Positions 27,669 to 39,193 of a stretch of DNA of 64,000 nucleotides are shown here, piece by piece. The stretch is taken from assembly GCA_034359265.1 (NCBI GenBank), contig CP136891.1, forward strand, positions 5,966,501 through 6,030,500, in the 5' to 3' direction. The notes beneath the pieces are model-generated. The model was not told the DNA's origin, made no database searches, and saw only the letters and a program-made list of their open reading frames with translations. Position 1 is the first letter of the stretch, and every line of letters starts with the position of its first letter. The position numbers and the translations under genes are program-made. Source of the DNA: Canna indica. Its lineage: Eukaryota; Streptophyta; Magnoliopsida; Zingiberales; Cannaceae.

Positions 27669-27886
27669 AATCATCCACTGATGACTTGTGCCGGAATCAT
27701 CCACTGTGGACTCGCGACCAAATCGTCCACTTTGGACTCGTAGTCAAATCGTCCATGGTGGACTCGTGCCGAAATCGTCCACAATGGATGGACTCGCGCG
27801 TGCTAGAATCGTCCACAATGGATGGACTCGTGCCGAAATCATCCACTTTGGACTCGCGCGGAATCATCCACTATGGACTCACACCA
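27669..27886. repeat. Minisatellite, eight units of 25-34 bp, in the CACTA element
   Basis: The consensus unit is AATCGTCCAC-n-TGGACTCG followed by a variable CGCCGA-like end. Each unit carries a small palindrome, GTCCA...TGGAC. Eight units can be counted; two contain a duplicated ATGG. The short ORFs here are by-products of the repeat. Confidence 0.85.
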
Positions 27887-28730
27887 GCATCCATAAATTT
27901 AGAAAAAAATCAAGATGAGTTGATACACTTCATGTACTATCGACAAGTCAAGTTTTAATTTTGCAAAACCTTAGATCCGTTCGAGGGTTGTATGTTCGTG
28001 TAAACGAAGTTAATGATCTTTTATACGACGTACAACCCTTGAATTATCTCTAATTGGATAATTTGGGAACATAGTTATTTATATTGCACTTAGTTTATTT
28101 TTTTAGTCATTATTCAGTTTTAAATTTTAGCTTGTATCTCCCTTATTCTCCGATACACGCCCAGATTATAATGACGATGACGAATAATTGTAAATGTGAA
28201 GTATATATTCAATTATTAAATATATCTATTAATCTATTATATATAATCTAATTATATTAAATTTTTACAGTTATGGTTTGAGATATCAGTTCTCGAGGAG
28301 GCATTCCTCGTAGGACCCCCCGACGATTACCACCCGCCCCACCTGTACCCACTGACCCTTCGCCTTCCACCACCATCCCCCCACCTGATTCGTCCACCGT
28401 TCCCTCATCTGATCTGGCCACCATCCCTTCACCTTCGGCTACCATCCCTCTACCACCCTCCGTAGATCTAGGACCGTCGTCTTCGAGACGTAGGCCACGA
28501 GGGCCTAACATAATTCTCCATTCGCCACCCGAGGGAGCACTGCGCAGAGCAGTTAGTGTGCGCGGAAGACGGTAAGTATATGCATCAATTATTTCTTATA
28601 ATTTATTTATTTTAAAATATCATATTATGAATTTATATTTTGTGCAGATTTGAGCAGGAGGACGTCCCTCGCATGATAGCGGGGACGATCTGGAAGTTTA
28701 TGCGAGGGGCGTGGCCTACATGATCTCACG

Positions 28731-30244
28731 TGAAGGCGAAATGACAACACTAGGGGGGGAGTGAATAGTGTGTTTACTAATTCAATTAGTCTAAATTCCG
28801 ATTTTAATCGTTTCTTGATTAGTTTAGGCAAGATACAATTTTGCGACTAAATGCGGAAGTAATAATAACACAATTAAGCACAAATAATTAAAATAATGCT
28901 AACACACAAATTTTATAGTGGTTCGGCCTCAATGTCTACTCCACTATCTAAGCACCCCGCTTAGGATTTCCAAACTAGTTTAACTCGATTAATGAGATCC
29001 TTACAATGAGGACTTTGCACCGGAAAGTCTCCGCTCTCCAATCGAAGACACTTCCACACCCGGAAGTATCCTACCTTCCTACCGAGAGCACTTTCCCACC
29101 TCAACCTAAGGATAACTCAACTAATCATAGTAAACTACGTTTACTTGAGTGACTTTACTCCTTCTACACCGAGGATACCACTTCACACAAGACCTTAACA
29201 ACCTAGGTCTTACAAACGCACAAATCAAACAAAAACATTCAAATAACCGTTAAAAATACAAGTGAAAAGAGCTTAAAATAAAACCAAGAATTCGTGCTCT
29301 TTTCCAAGCCTTGAAACCTCCAACTCGTCGAGTTGTAGAGCTCGAATCAATTCTCAAGTTGAGACAGAGTGTGCGCTTGAAGAAGTTGTCGCCAGAAGAA
29401 CAGCGCGCAAGCAATCTATCTTTTGGAAGGCTTAGATCTCTCTTCTTGATGCTCAATGATTTATGTAAGAGTGAGATAGATAGGTTAAATGAGATGTATG
29501 AGGTATTTATACCCTCACGAAGAAACGACAACTCAATGGATAGGAAACTATCCGTTGTAGACGCTCGGTCGATTGGTCGATCGATCGACCGATCGACCGC
29601 TCAAAGCGATCGACGCCTCTTCTCTCTGTGAGGTCGACCGCCAGACACAAACTGGCGTTCCCTCAATTAGGTCGATGCATCGGTCGACCGACGCAGGGGA
29701 AGCAGAGACGCGCGATCGCGCGATCCTCCATTCGGTCGACCGATCGGTCGATCGCTAGGGCTATTGCCCATTTCTGGCCTCTATTGGTCGACCGAAGTAG
29801 CCACTGCCAGTTTTTGGTAGTGTTCGATCGACCGATCGGTCAATTGAATTGGCTACTGCCAATTTCTTACCCTATTCGGTCGACTACCCGATCGATCGAA
29901 CCTAGGCTGAGTTTGATTTCTTCAGCCTTTTTCTTCTGCGCTTGGTTTTCGAGTTTCGACTTTCAACGAGCATCAACTTGGAGAGCTTTTTATTTAATAT
30001 TTGGACTCGTCCAATGCGAGTTTGGTGCACACGTCGATCTTCGAGAATTTTTTGCGACGAACCCGAGCACGACGATTAATGTCCTTCCGATTTATCGATT
30101 TCTCCGATTTTTTTGATCGAGGACATTGAACGCTGATTGATATGGAACCTGAAAGATTTCTCGATGAAATATTAGTTCCATATTTGTTATCATCAAAACC
30201 GAGATTAAGAGATTAAGACCAAGGTTGAAAACCTAAAGCCAACA
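28731..30244. mobile_element. Solo LTR, 1514 bp, inside the CACTA accessory gene
   Basis: Starts TGAAGGCGAAATGAC, ends CCTAAAGCCAACA, and is flanked by the 5-bp repeat TCACG (28726-28730 and 30245-30249). TG...CA ends with a 5-bp duplication and no internal region define a solo LTR left by LTR-LTR recombination. Removing it with one TCACG restores the reading frame of the accessory gene across the site. It contains a GTGGTTCGG-type stretch near 28918 and a cluster of GGTCGACCGATCGG-like palindromes at 29566-29901. Confidence 0.88.
29566..29901. repeat. Cluster of GGTCGACCGATCGGTCGA-type palindromes
   Basis: Six groups of near-palindromic words built from GGTCGACC and CGATCG lie near 29570, 29670, 29735, 29787, 29825 and 29877, inside the solo LTR. 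Spacing is irregular (about 50-100 bp). The DNA between groups is ordinary. Confidence 0.8.
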
Positions 30245-30989
30245 TCACGTGCCCCACGAGCATATGGATTTATTATGGCGAGAGTTCACGGTAAGTATAT
30301 TTATTAAATTAATGATATGTGTGGGACCAGCTCGTTGAGCGGTAGGCCACGCCTGAGTGGCAAGAGGTCTCCCAGACTGCGTCGAGAAACCGCATGTCCG
30401 GGGGGGACGGCACGGGCGCACGCTACACAGGTGGCTCCATCTCTTTTGCGGTTCATGAACGTCGTATGATATGTATAATTTAATTATTTTTAATTAAATA
30501 TATTGTGTATAATGATACTAATGTATTTGTTTTCTAATGTAAGACGCACGTGACGGAGGACGACACCGTCCAACGCCCGTCGATGATGGAGGTGTTTGAG
30601 CGCACCCACCATCGTCGACGAGGAGCGGGGGACTACGTTGATAGCAGAGCCTCCATCATAATGGTAAGTATTTATATATGTCTATTTGATTTACACAATT
30701 TTTATTTATAGTTTATATATATATTTAAAAATATAAACATGTGTAGGAAATTTACACGAGGACTGTGATCGAGCATGGAGGGACACCGGAGGAGTTCGAC
30801 GCAGGAGCATGGGTGGAGGCCGCAGGTGGCTGGGAGCACGATCGTGTTTATGACTTTGCAGACAGTGGCCATGCATGCGCCGTGCTCGGGCCACTTGGGG
30901 CACCGACCCCTCCGACTGCGGGTGAGTGACCCTCGACATCCCGAGCGCAGGACCAGAGCCGGATAGCGGCCATGGAGTTGGAGCTCACC

Positions 30990-31130
30990 CAATAGAGACA
31001 TGCAATGGAGGAGTAGAGGCAGACGATGGAGGATTAGAGGCAGGCGATGGAGGAGCAGAGGTAGACGATGGAGGGGCAGAGGCTGGCGATGGAGGAGCAG
31101 ATGCAGGAGCAGAGACAGACGAATGACGAG
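30990..31130 (+). repeat. 21-bp tandem repeats encoding heptads
   Basis: Repeats of a GATGGAGGAGCAGAGGCAG-type 21-bp unit encode seven-residue blocks of the accessory protein, predicting a coiled coil. Four glutamine codons here have become TAG. Confidence 0.8.
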
Positions 31131-31903
31131 TTGAGACAAACGATTCAGAACATGCAGACACTCCTCACTCAGATTACGTCTCACTCTGGCCTTCTACCGA
31201 TGATGTCGCAGCCGTCCTCCTCCTCGACCCAATCGACGCTTCGACCCAGTCGTTGTCGATTCCACCGCCTCCACCGCAACTGTGAGATTTTGATTAATTG
31301 TATTTTGTTTATATTTTGATACTTGGATGCACGAGTTGATATTTTGATAATTGTTTGCCTCCAATTTGAGGCTGATATTGATGATATTTATGTAAAACTT
31401 GTATGTTTGGTTTCTAATGCATGTGTATGATTTTTTTAATTGTAATATGTGATTGAAAATAGTTTGTAGTCGATATATCATTGTATACATGAATTTATAA
31501 AATTTTCAATTTTTTCAATTACAGGATACATCTTTAGCCACGGCTTACCCATGGTTCACTATCACTAAGCCGTGACTGAAAGCTTATCGTAAATGACTGA
31601 TGGCTTGGGCAGCACCAAATATCACGGTTGTTAATAATAGCACCAACGAGCTAGGGCCGTGGCTGATGGATTGGTATCAGTGACAGTGCCCCGAGTCGTC
31701 ATCGATGTTTTTTAATTAGCGATAGCGCACAAGGCTATCGCTTACGATTACGTGTGACGGCCGCGCTCGACCGTCACAACTTATCTGAAACGCGCTCATC
31801 AGTGACGGTTTTTTGCCACGGTTGACGCCGTCCGTGATATCTATCACCGATGGTTCAGCCACGGATATAGCCGTCGCTGATGACCACAATTCTAGTAGTG
31901 TAT

Positions 31904-32435
31904 ATACAAATTCATTGCAATTTATCTATAAATGGTGTTGACTCAATTAATTCTATGAAAGCCAAATTACCTCTTGTATTTGTAGGATACATTTGAATAA
32001 TACAAGCACAATGTGGTTGATCTCAAATCTAAATGGGCCTAATTAGTTAATCAAGAAAGGACAAAATTCTTGATCTAGACAAGGTAAATTAGGTGCAAGT
32101 GGAAGTTCAAGATGATCAATGTGGAGTTAAATCAGCCAACTATATATATTTTAATTAGAATGTGACATCACACTAACCCAATTTTGTTATATACCTGGAT
32201 ATGAGAGATTGAATGGATTTGTTGATATGTTTCATTCTCAATAATTAATATATAAATTTCTTTAATTAAATGATAATGACTTTTTAATTGCAGTGTTTCC
32301 ATAAACTATAACATCACAGTGGCTTACATTCCTAATTAATGCTGTACCCTTTCTGTATATGGCTAGAATTTAATCCAATCCATATGTACAGATATCTTAT
32401 ATATAATATTCTTTGGTTGGTGCAAATATGTTGCA
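31904..32435. other. AT-rich spacer, no gene seen
   Basis: Between the CACTA element and the LINE 3' end. No ORF or repeat that I recognise. Confidence 0.5.
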
Positions 32436-33312
32436 TGTTATTTATTTATTATTTATTTTTTTTATACCAAACAAAAAGAAAAATAATAATTACACAGAGT
32501 CTTTCATAATAATCTTAATAAGATCGGGAGATCAATCATGCTCTCAGTTCAAATTTCTTTTCAATCTCCTAGCTTGAACAGCTAGCCAGTCAGCAGCCAT
32601 ATTTGCTTGTTTTCCAACAAACTTGATAGTAATCTTATCAAAAATTCCTGCAACCAATTTAATATCAGTGATAATATTTTTCACATGCCAATCTAAATCA
32701 ATTTTATTGTTGCACATATCAACAAATATTTTAGAATCAGATTCAATAATAACATGCTTGTGATTAAGCTCGGTAGCTTGATCAATAGCTAGCTTGACTG
32801 CAAGAGTCTCATTCACTAAAACAGAATCATAATGATTTATTTGAGCAATAGCATACAAAATTTCACCCTTAAAGTTCCTACAAATAGCAAAAAAAGAGCC
32901 AACAGGTCAAGACTGAGAAAAAGAGGCATCAACATTCCACTTCAAAGTCCTCTCAGGAGGAGGAGTCCAAATAATACCAGAATTATTGCTACACCTTTTC
33001 CCCCAGATAAAGAATTATCAGCATAATCTATTGTTAGAGAAATGACTGTAGCAAAAAGAATATGAATTGAGGGTCTAATTAGCTCAAAGACTGCTCTATT
33101 TCGAGCCAACCAAATAGTATACAAAATGTTAAAACAGAGTGCCACCATTAACATCGTTTTCTCATTAGGAGGGGCTTGGTGGACACTACCGTAATCACAC
33201 AGGTTCTGAGCAAGCCGATAGCTCCCTTTAAACTGACAATCTATTAACTTCCAGAGGTTCTTAGCTACCTCACACTCCAAAAGACAATGATGAACTCCAG
33301 AAGACAATGATG
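32436..33312 (-). mobile_element. 5'-truncated LINE: zinc-knuckle and RNase H end
   Basis: On the minus strand, 33307-32942 encodes the zf-RVT region (HHCLLECEVAKNLWKLI) and 32858-32544 an RNase H domain (NETLAVKLAIDQA, VIIESDSKIFV, KFVGKQANMAAD); the RNase H start RTLKWNVDASF lies in between. A T-rich run near 32440-32462 is probably the poly-A tail. The 5' end stops near 33312 beside a 22-bp tandem duplication. This is typical 5' truncation, unlike the LINE at 770. Confidence 0.85.
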
Positions 33313-33494
33313 AATGCCTTATGGAAGGTTGAATACATCAATTCATATGGGTCATTCTCATCAAATGCTTGGAGTTGTTTAGAAAGTTTGAGTTTAGACT
33401 CCACTGCAACATTCAGAACCATGCTTCTCACCCATGCATAGTCATTATATATGCTCATTATATCTTCTACTGGGTGTTGAACTGGTTTATCCAT
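33305..33494 (-). other. Unrecognised ~60-codon ORF fragment
   Basis: A minus-strand frame starting MDKPVQHPVEDIM with protein-like composition (ESKLKLSKQLQAFDENDPYE). I cannot assign it. It abuts the truncated LINE end, so it may be a piece of a host gene, or of the insertion target, left beside the element. No splice partner found. Confidence 0.3.
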
Positions 33495-33620
33495 TTATAT
33501 GGTTGACAATTATTCGAGTCTCAACCCATCTGGATGTTGTTCATTTGACACTTCTGAATCTGTTATTCATAAAAGATGTTTAATGTTATTTAACGGGTTA
33601 TTTAACTAATATGTTACTTA

Positions 33621-33837
33621 GTGCTTGTTTGTTTCATAAGATTAAGGAAAATATGATAAGATATGAATTTGAATCAATTATTTGTTTAGTGCATTGATTA
33701 GAAAAAATAGAATTAGAATGATATAAAATTAATATGATATCTGATGTACATCAGATTGATTTAAAAGATTCATATCCAATCATCTCTCATTTTTTATCCA
33801 ATCTTATCCTATCATATCCAATGAAACAAACATATCA
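33621..33837 (+). mobile_element. Tourist-like MITE, 217 bp, with TTA duplication
   Basis: Left end GTGCTTGTTTGTTTCAT, right end ATGAAACAAACATATCA, TTA on both sides. TIR and 3-bp target fit PIF/Harbinger (Tourist) MITEs. Relatives lie at 8350 and 34056 and in fragments near 51250 and 52870. Confidence 0.8.
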
Positions 33838-34055
33838 TTAGAGTTTTTAGAGGATTATATACGTTAAAATGCACCCTCCGAGACATTAAATCTGTTTTCT
33901 CTTATTTTGATTGTTTATGAAATTTCTTTTTTGGAACTTTAGGTATGCAGCGATAGATACTTTAGGATTTATTACAATTACTTAGGAAGAAGAGTAATTA
34001 TGATTGGAACTAATTTTATTAGTGTTTTCACCAATAAGTTACAAGTATTCTATGG

Positions 34056-34269
34056 TGGTATGTTTGCTTCATTGGATAAGATATGATAAGATTGTATAAT
34101 AAATGAGAGTGGATTAGATATGAATCTTTTAAATTCGATGTAAATCAGATATCATATTAATTTTATATTATTCTAATCCTATTTTTTTCGAATCAATATA
34201 CTAAACAAATAATGGATTCAAATCTATATCTTATCCTATCTCCCTTAATCATATGAAACAAACAAGAAT
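34056..34269 (-). mobile_element. Second copy of the same MITE, opposite orientation
   Basis: Its reverse complement follows the 33621 copy nearly base for base over about 210 bp. The two copies lie about 220 bp apart as an inverted pair. No clean target duplication. Confidence 0.78.
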
Positions 34270-34284
34270 TGAAAGTACTTTATT

Positions 34285-35505
34285 GATGTTTGCCCCTGAA
34301 TATTGAAAAAGATGCAAATTTGTCCATTAACTATGTTTTTGACTAAAATTGCCCTCGACGTTGCATAATTGGATCATTTTGCCATTTTCGTTAATGGAAG
34401 TCCACATCAGCAAACGGAATTCCACGTGGTAAGTGTAGCTCGGCCATATAAGATGCCACAATGAAAAATGACACATGATAATTATGTACTGACAAGGGCA
34501 ATTTTGGCCTAAAACATATTTAAGGGGCAAAATTGTATATTTTTCAATACTTTAGGGGCAAATTTTTATCATTTTCAATACTTTAGGAGCAAATTTAATC
34601 AATTTTATTTTATATATTATTATCATTAATGTGGTTCTAATTAACACTATAAAAATGATGTTGATATCATTTTTACCAAAATCAAGAAAATATAAGTTTG
34701 ACAATTATACTTTGTGTTGTAACTGAATTATTTACTCAAAGATATGAATTATCACATTTAGTCACTTGTCATTGTAATAAGAAACCAACCAACATAGTAG
34801 GGGTGAGTTCGGGTCGGGATGGGTCGAGATTTGGTATGTCTCGGTCCCGTCATAATTTTGAGTCAAGACTCAAATATGTGTCCCAGACTTGGTCCCGAAT
34901 ATGAAGCTTTCCGATTTTATCATGGTCCCGTTCCGATTTTGAACTGAGACGGGATTATCCTCGAACTTTTAGGTCGGGACGGACCGGTTACTAATAATTA
35001 AATTTAATCAAGTTTTTATTTTAGTAGTCAAGATATATCTTTTTTAATATTATTTTTGTTTTATTTTTAAAATTTATATTTCTCAAGAAATTTACTAAAG
35101 TATTTGTTTAAATTCTAAGGTAGAAGCCAAACTTGCAGAAATCGTGCAATGAACATAAAACACGTTGGCTGGGCACTTTATAGATTTTATTCAAAGAAAA
35201 ATGACCAAATGTGCCCTTGAAGTATTGAAAAAGGTGTAAATTTGCCCCTTAAATATATTTTGGGCCAAAATTGTCCTTGTCAGTACATAATTGCCACATG
35301 TCATTTTCCATCGTGACATATTATATGGCCAAGCTATACTTACCACGTAGGATTCCATTTGCTGGCGTGAACTTCCATTAACGAAAAGGACAAAAATGAT
35401 CCAATTATGTAACATCGAGGACAGTTTTGGTCAAAAACATAGTTAATGAGCAAATTTGCACAATTTTTAATATTTTAGGGACAAATTTGACCCTTTATAA
35501 GGGTC
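34285..35505. mobile_element. Mutator-like non-autonomous element with ~290-bp inverted arms
   Basis: The left arm (about 34285-34572) and right arm (about 35200-35505) are inverted copies, both full of GGGCAAATTTG-type words. Long terminal inverted repeats without ORFs suggest a MULE-type element. The interior (34573-35190) includes a GGGTCGGGA-type repeat and recurs near 51900-52490. I could not settle a 9-bp target duplication. Confidence 0.6.
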
Positions 35506-36840
35506 ATATTTGCCCCTAATGTATTCGAAAAAGTACAAATTTGCTCTCAAATTTTTTTTTTTTTCAAAAATATCCTCATCGTCCAAATTTTGGACTAAAA
35601 ATGCCATTGCATGTAACGGTTTGACAAGTCAAACAGTTGCTTACATGACAATAATAAGGGTCATATTTGCCCATAAAGTATTCGGAAAGATACAAATTTG
35701 CCCTTGAATATTTTTTTTGAAAAGAGCACTCGTCTTCCAAATTTTGGGCCATATTTGCCCTTAAAGTATTCGAAAATGTATAAATTTGTCCTTAAACTTT
35801 TTATTTTTTGAAAAATGCTCTTGTCGTCCAAATTTTGAGCCAAAAATACCACTGCTTGTAACAGTTTGACAAGTCAGCAAATAATTGCTTACGTGTCAAA
35901 TAAAAGAAGCCACATCATCATGCCACACTAGATTTTAAGCTGCCAATATGTAATACCCAATATATCATAACCTAAATTAATTAGGGGCAACATATAAAGT
36001 TCGTATATATCATAGCTTTTAGTTACAAACCATTAAAACACACGTCAAATTTACGAGCTGAAAAGATAGGAAAAATAAGAAAAAGAAAATAAGGTAGCCC
36101 AGCCGGCTGCAAAAACTAGCTAGTTAAGGGGTGCTGCAAAAATATGTCCCACCACTTCTTTGTAATACCCAAAATTTTTAAAAATATTTATTTAATTATT
36201 TTAGCGGGATAATTTAATCACGCATCAGGATGGACAAGATGAAACGCCGGAGGGCTTGAATTGATGATTGACCTTTGCGTGAGAGGAAATTAATTCATTT
36301 AAGTTTGATTAGTCCTTAGATGGGTTGCTTGGTTCGAGCGGAACTCGAATCAGACTTGTATTGGTTGAGTTATGACTTATTTTAGACTCAACTTAAGTTA
36401 ATGAGCACTTTGGTCTTTTGGCGATTGGGATTTTACTATTTATATCTCATATATCCCTTAGGGGCGCAAAGAATTTTTGGCCCAAAATTTGGACAGCGAG
36501 AGTATTTTTCAAAAAATAAAAAGTTTGAGGGAACATTTGTACCTTTCCGAATACTATAGGAGCAAATATAATCTAAAATTTGGACGACGATGATATTTTT
36601 TTAAAAAAAAGTTTAATGACAAATTTGTACCTTTCCGAATACTTTAGGGGCAAATATGATCCTTATCTTTGCCACGTAAGCAATCGTTTGCTGACTTGTC
36701 AAACTGTTACAAGTAGTGGTATTTTTGATCCAAAATTTGGACGACGAGGATATTTTTGAAAAAAAAAAGAAAATTTAAGAATAAATTTGTATATTTTTCG
36801 AATACTTAGGGGCAAATATAACTCTTATCTTCTTTTATAA
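35506..36840. mobile_element. Second long-arm element of related type
   Basis: The arm at 35506-35930 (AAGGGTCATATTTGCCCC start) pairs with an inverted arm at about 36460-36840. Shared words include CGTCCAAATTTTGG and GTTTGACAAGTCAGCAAA. The left arm abuts the previous element directly. The interior holds a Gypsy LTR start at 36161. Confidence 0.55.
36161..36466 (+). repeat. Gypsy LTR 5'-end fragment
   Basis: Starts TGTAATACCC and matches the first ~230 bp of the LTR at 39194, for example CTTTGGTCTTTTGGCGATTG here against CTTTAGTCATTTGGCGATTG there. It stops where the long inverted arm begins. Confidence 0.65.
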
Positions 36841-38690
36841 TGAGATTGTTTAATTGTTTAATTTAAATATATGACATGGGATGATGAAAAGGTAGCACTG
36901 CAGTACCGTTGGATAGTAGAGAATGATGTGCTGGTTAAGTATGAGAAAGTTAGGTTGACTGATTAACTTGATTTATTGGTTTAGTAATTGGTTGGTTGAT
37001 TTATTTAAAAAAAAGAAAAAAAAGTTGAATTAGATATTACACAATATGTATATTAATCTAAATTTCTATTTGGATTTATACTAGTGAGATATGGTAACTA
37101 GTTGAAGTTATATGAGTCATGTTAATGATGTAGAGTGGATTTCATGAGTAGTATGATTGTTGATTTTTAAACATTGGAACTATATGATTTAATGTTGCTG
37201 AAAATTTGTTAAGTATAGGCTGAGATTGATATTGTTGTAGTGTTGCGAGTCTGAGGTGTAATATACCGATGTAACCTATCGATCTTCGTGTAAACTATAG
37301 TTTGGAAATATAAAAATTGCTTTGATAACCTGAATAGTAGTGTACGGATAGAAAATAGATACCGTAAGCTGGATATTTGCAACTATTTGAGCCTAGTTGG
37401 TTGACTCTTTGTACAACATTGATCTCTATGTAAAACTATAGCTCTATTCTTTGAACTAGCTAGATATTTGATACTAAGTTACAGTTGAAATTTGATCACC
37501 TATGTTCACGACAGGAAGATAAGGCGTTGAGCTTATAATATGAGGATATGTTGTTTATGTGTTATTCAATTATTCTAGAATATCTTTTATTGGATAAGTT
37601 AGGACATTAAGCTGAAGTATAAGGGTCTATGTTCTGGTTTAGAATGTTGGTTCTACTGGGAATGATATCTTTTACTGCTGTAGTTAAGTACTAATGTCAG
37701 AACGTTCTCTTCTCTAAAATGCATGTGCCTTGAGATGATAAAAGGTGATGACCAACATATTGGTACCTTGCCAGCATTGAGGCTTGAGCTGCAAGCTAAA
37801 TATTCATATTGTTATGTTAACTTAGTTGCTCGTACCTACTATGGAATTTCTTAAACAAAATCGCAGAAGCAATGGGATGTCTTGGAGTCTTAGTAATTGC
37901 CATAGTCGGACTTTTGTACTTGAGTTGTGAAAGATTTGAATAAATTCGCATCTTCTTCCTTGCTAGATGCACATAACTCACTATCTTGCCTACTATATAT
38001 TTAGCATGTTGAGTAGTTTATTGAATTTGTGATTGATCGGATCAAAATACTTTTGTTGTGATTTATCTCGTCAATACAATTTGGATTTTTGGTGCTTCAA
38101 TTTTATAATGCCGCATGTGCAAGTGATGTTTGGATCGATGATGATTTTGTTTGATTTAATGGATATTTGGTGATATTTTGATCTCTCTACCTTTAGCTAA
38201 AGCCTGTAGCACTTTGTTGGAAATGCGATGTCATCATCCCTTAGATATTTTTCTTATAGGCTGAGCTGTTGTATAATAATCATGTTTATAAGTGATTTAG
38301 GGTTTCAAGTTCTTATGTTGATAGATTCTAAATTTGTAATGTGTGACTCGAGTCCCAAGGTATTAGCGTCAGATGTTAACATGAATTCAATCACAACTTT
38401 ACATGAGCAGACGTGATAAAATTTATCCTCAATATGTTGTTTGAAATTGAACTATAAATTCATATGCTAAAGGAGAAGGATATGTGTTTTAATAAATTAT
38501 TTAGAGGATATAGAGATTTTGGTTGAAGATGAAGTGGATAGCAAAATTATAAGTTTTTACGTTTCAGACTCAATGGTGAAGTTGGTTTCTGGTTTGAAGT
38601 CATTTGGCTAGGATTTCAGTGTTAAAGTATGATGTGATGATTAAAAGTATAATTTTATTGATTTAATTAGTTGGGTATTATTTAATTGAA
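36841..38690. other. Decayed sequence, probably Gypsy-derived
   Basis: No intact ORF. Around 37255-37320 the words GTAACCTATCG and ATAGTTTGGAAATA resemble 48665-48705 in the other Gypsy LTR, so at least part is old LTR DNA. Confidence 0.4.
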
Positions 38691-39193
38691 TCAAGTTAGA
38701 CTTTGGTCTTAAAGGATGGTGGTTGAGAGCTTGTGTCATGGACTTGGAGGATGGTTGGGAGAAATACCTGTCTTTGGTAGAATTTGCCTATGATAATTGC
38801 TACTAGAGTAACATTGGGATGACACCATTTGTAGCCATGTATGGACGTAGACGTAGATTCCCGGTGAGTTGAGTTGAGGCTAGTGAGGCTCGGATGATAT
38901 GACCAGACTTAGTACATGATGTAGTGAGGCTCGGCTCTTGGTGACTCAGAGTCATCGGAAGGAGCATGTTGAGGGAGAGACCCATCGAGATTCTGGATAG
39001 GTAGACTCGGAAGCTTAGGTCCAAGAAGGTACCCTTGATCAAGGTCCGATAGGAGCACCACTCGGGTTAGGATGTCACCTTGGAGGTGGAGCGTGATTTG
39101 CAGGAAAAATATCTTTAATTGTTTGTTATTCTGCTAGTCCTTAGTTACCCCAAAATTCGAGGATGAATTTTCATTAAGGGGAGGGGGGTAGAT
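38691..39193 (+). pseudogene. Ty3/Gypsy integrase C-terminus and polypurine tract
   Basis: About 38730-38850 reads CVMDLEDGWEKYL, then VEFAYDN, a stop, IGMTPF and MYGRRRR, the conserved end of Gypsy integrases. Further on are degraded chromodomain-like words in mixed frames. AAGGGGAGGGGGG at about 39176-39188 is the polypurine tract just before the LTR. Frames are broken throughout. Long LTRs and this tail suggest a Tekay/Del-like chromovirus. Confidence 0.75.

Larger units (their letters stand above)
28270..31290 (+). pseudogene. CACTA accessory (TNP1/Transposase_24-like) gene, decayed
   Basis: Likely exons: about 28270-28571, 28648-28730 continuing at 30250-30290 beyond the solo LTR, about 30333-30475, 30544-30663 and 30747-about 31290. 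Three donors are GTAAGTAT. The first exon is Pro/Ser-rich. Later parts contain WKFMRGAWPT, SRNRMSGGDGTGAHYTGGS, an EVFERTHHRR segment and a final heptad region with AMEEQRQ-like repeats. That order matches plant CACTA accessory proteins that bind element ends. Stops occur in the heptad region and at WPT, so it is a pseudogene. The third exon's limits are uncertain. Confidence 0.75.
26680..31900 (+). mobile_element. CACTA (En/Spm-type) transposon, 5.2 kb
   Basis: Begins CACTACTAGAATA and ends TTCTAGTAGTG, with a TAT target duplication on each side (26677-26679 and 31901-31903). Both ends hold many copies in both orientations of a GCCGTSGCT/AGCCACGGC word, as in CACTA subterminal repeats that bind the accessory protein. 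Inside is a decayed TNP1/Transposase_24-like accessory gene but no recognisable main transposase. A solo LTR (28731-30244) is nested inside, so the CACTA element itself is about 3.7 kb. Confidence 0.93.
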
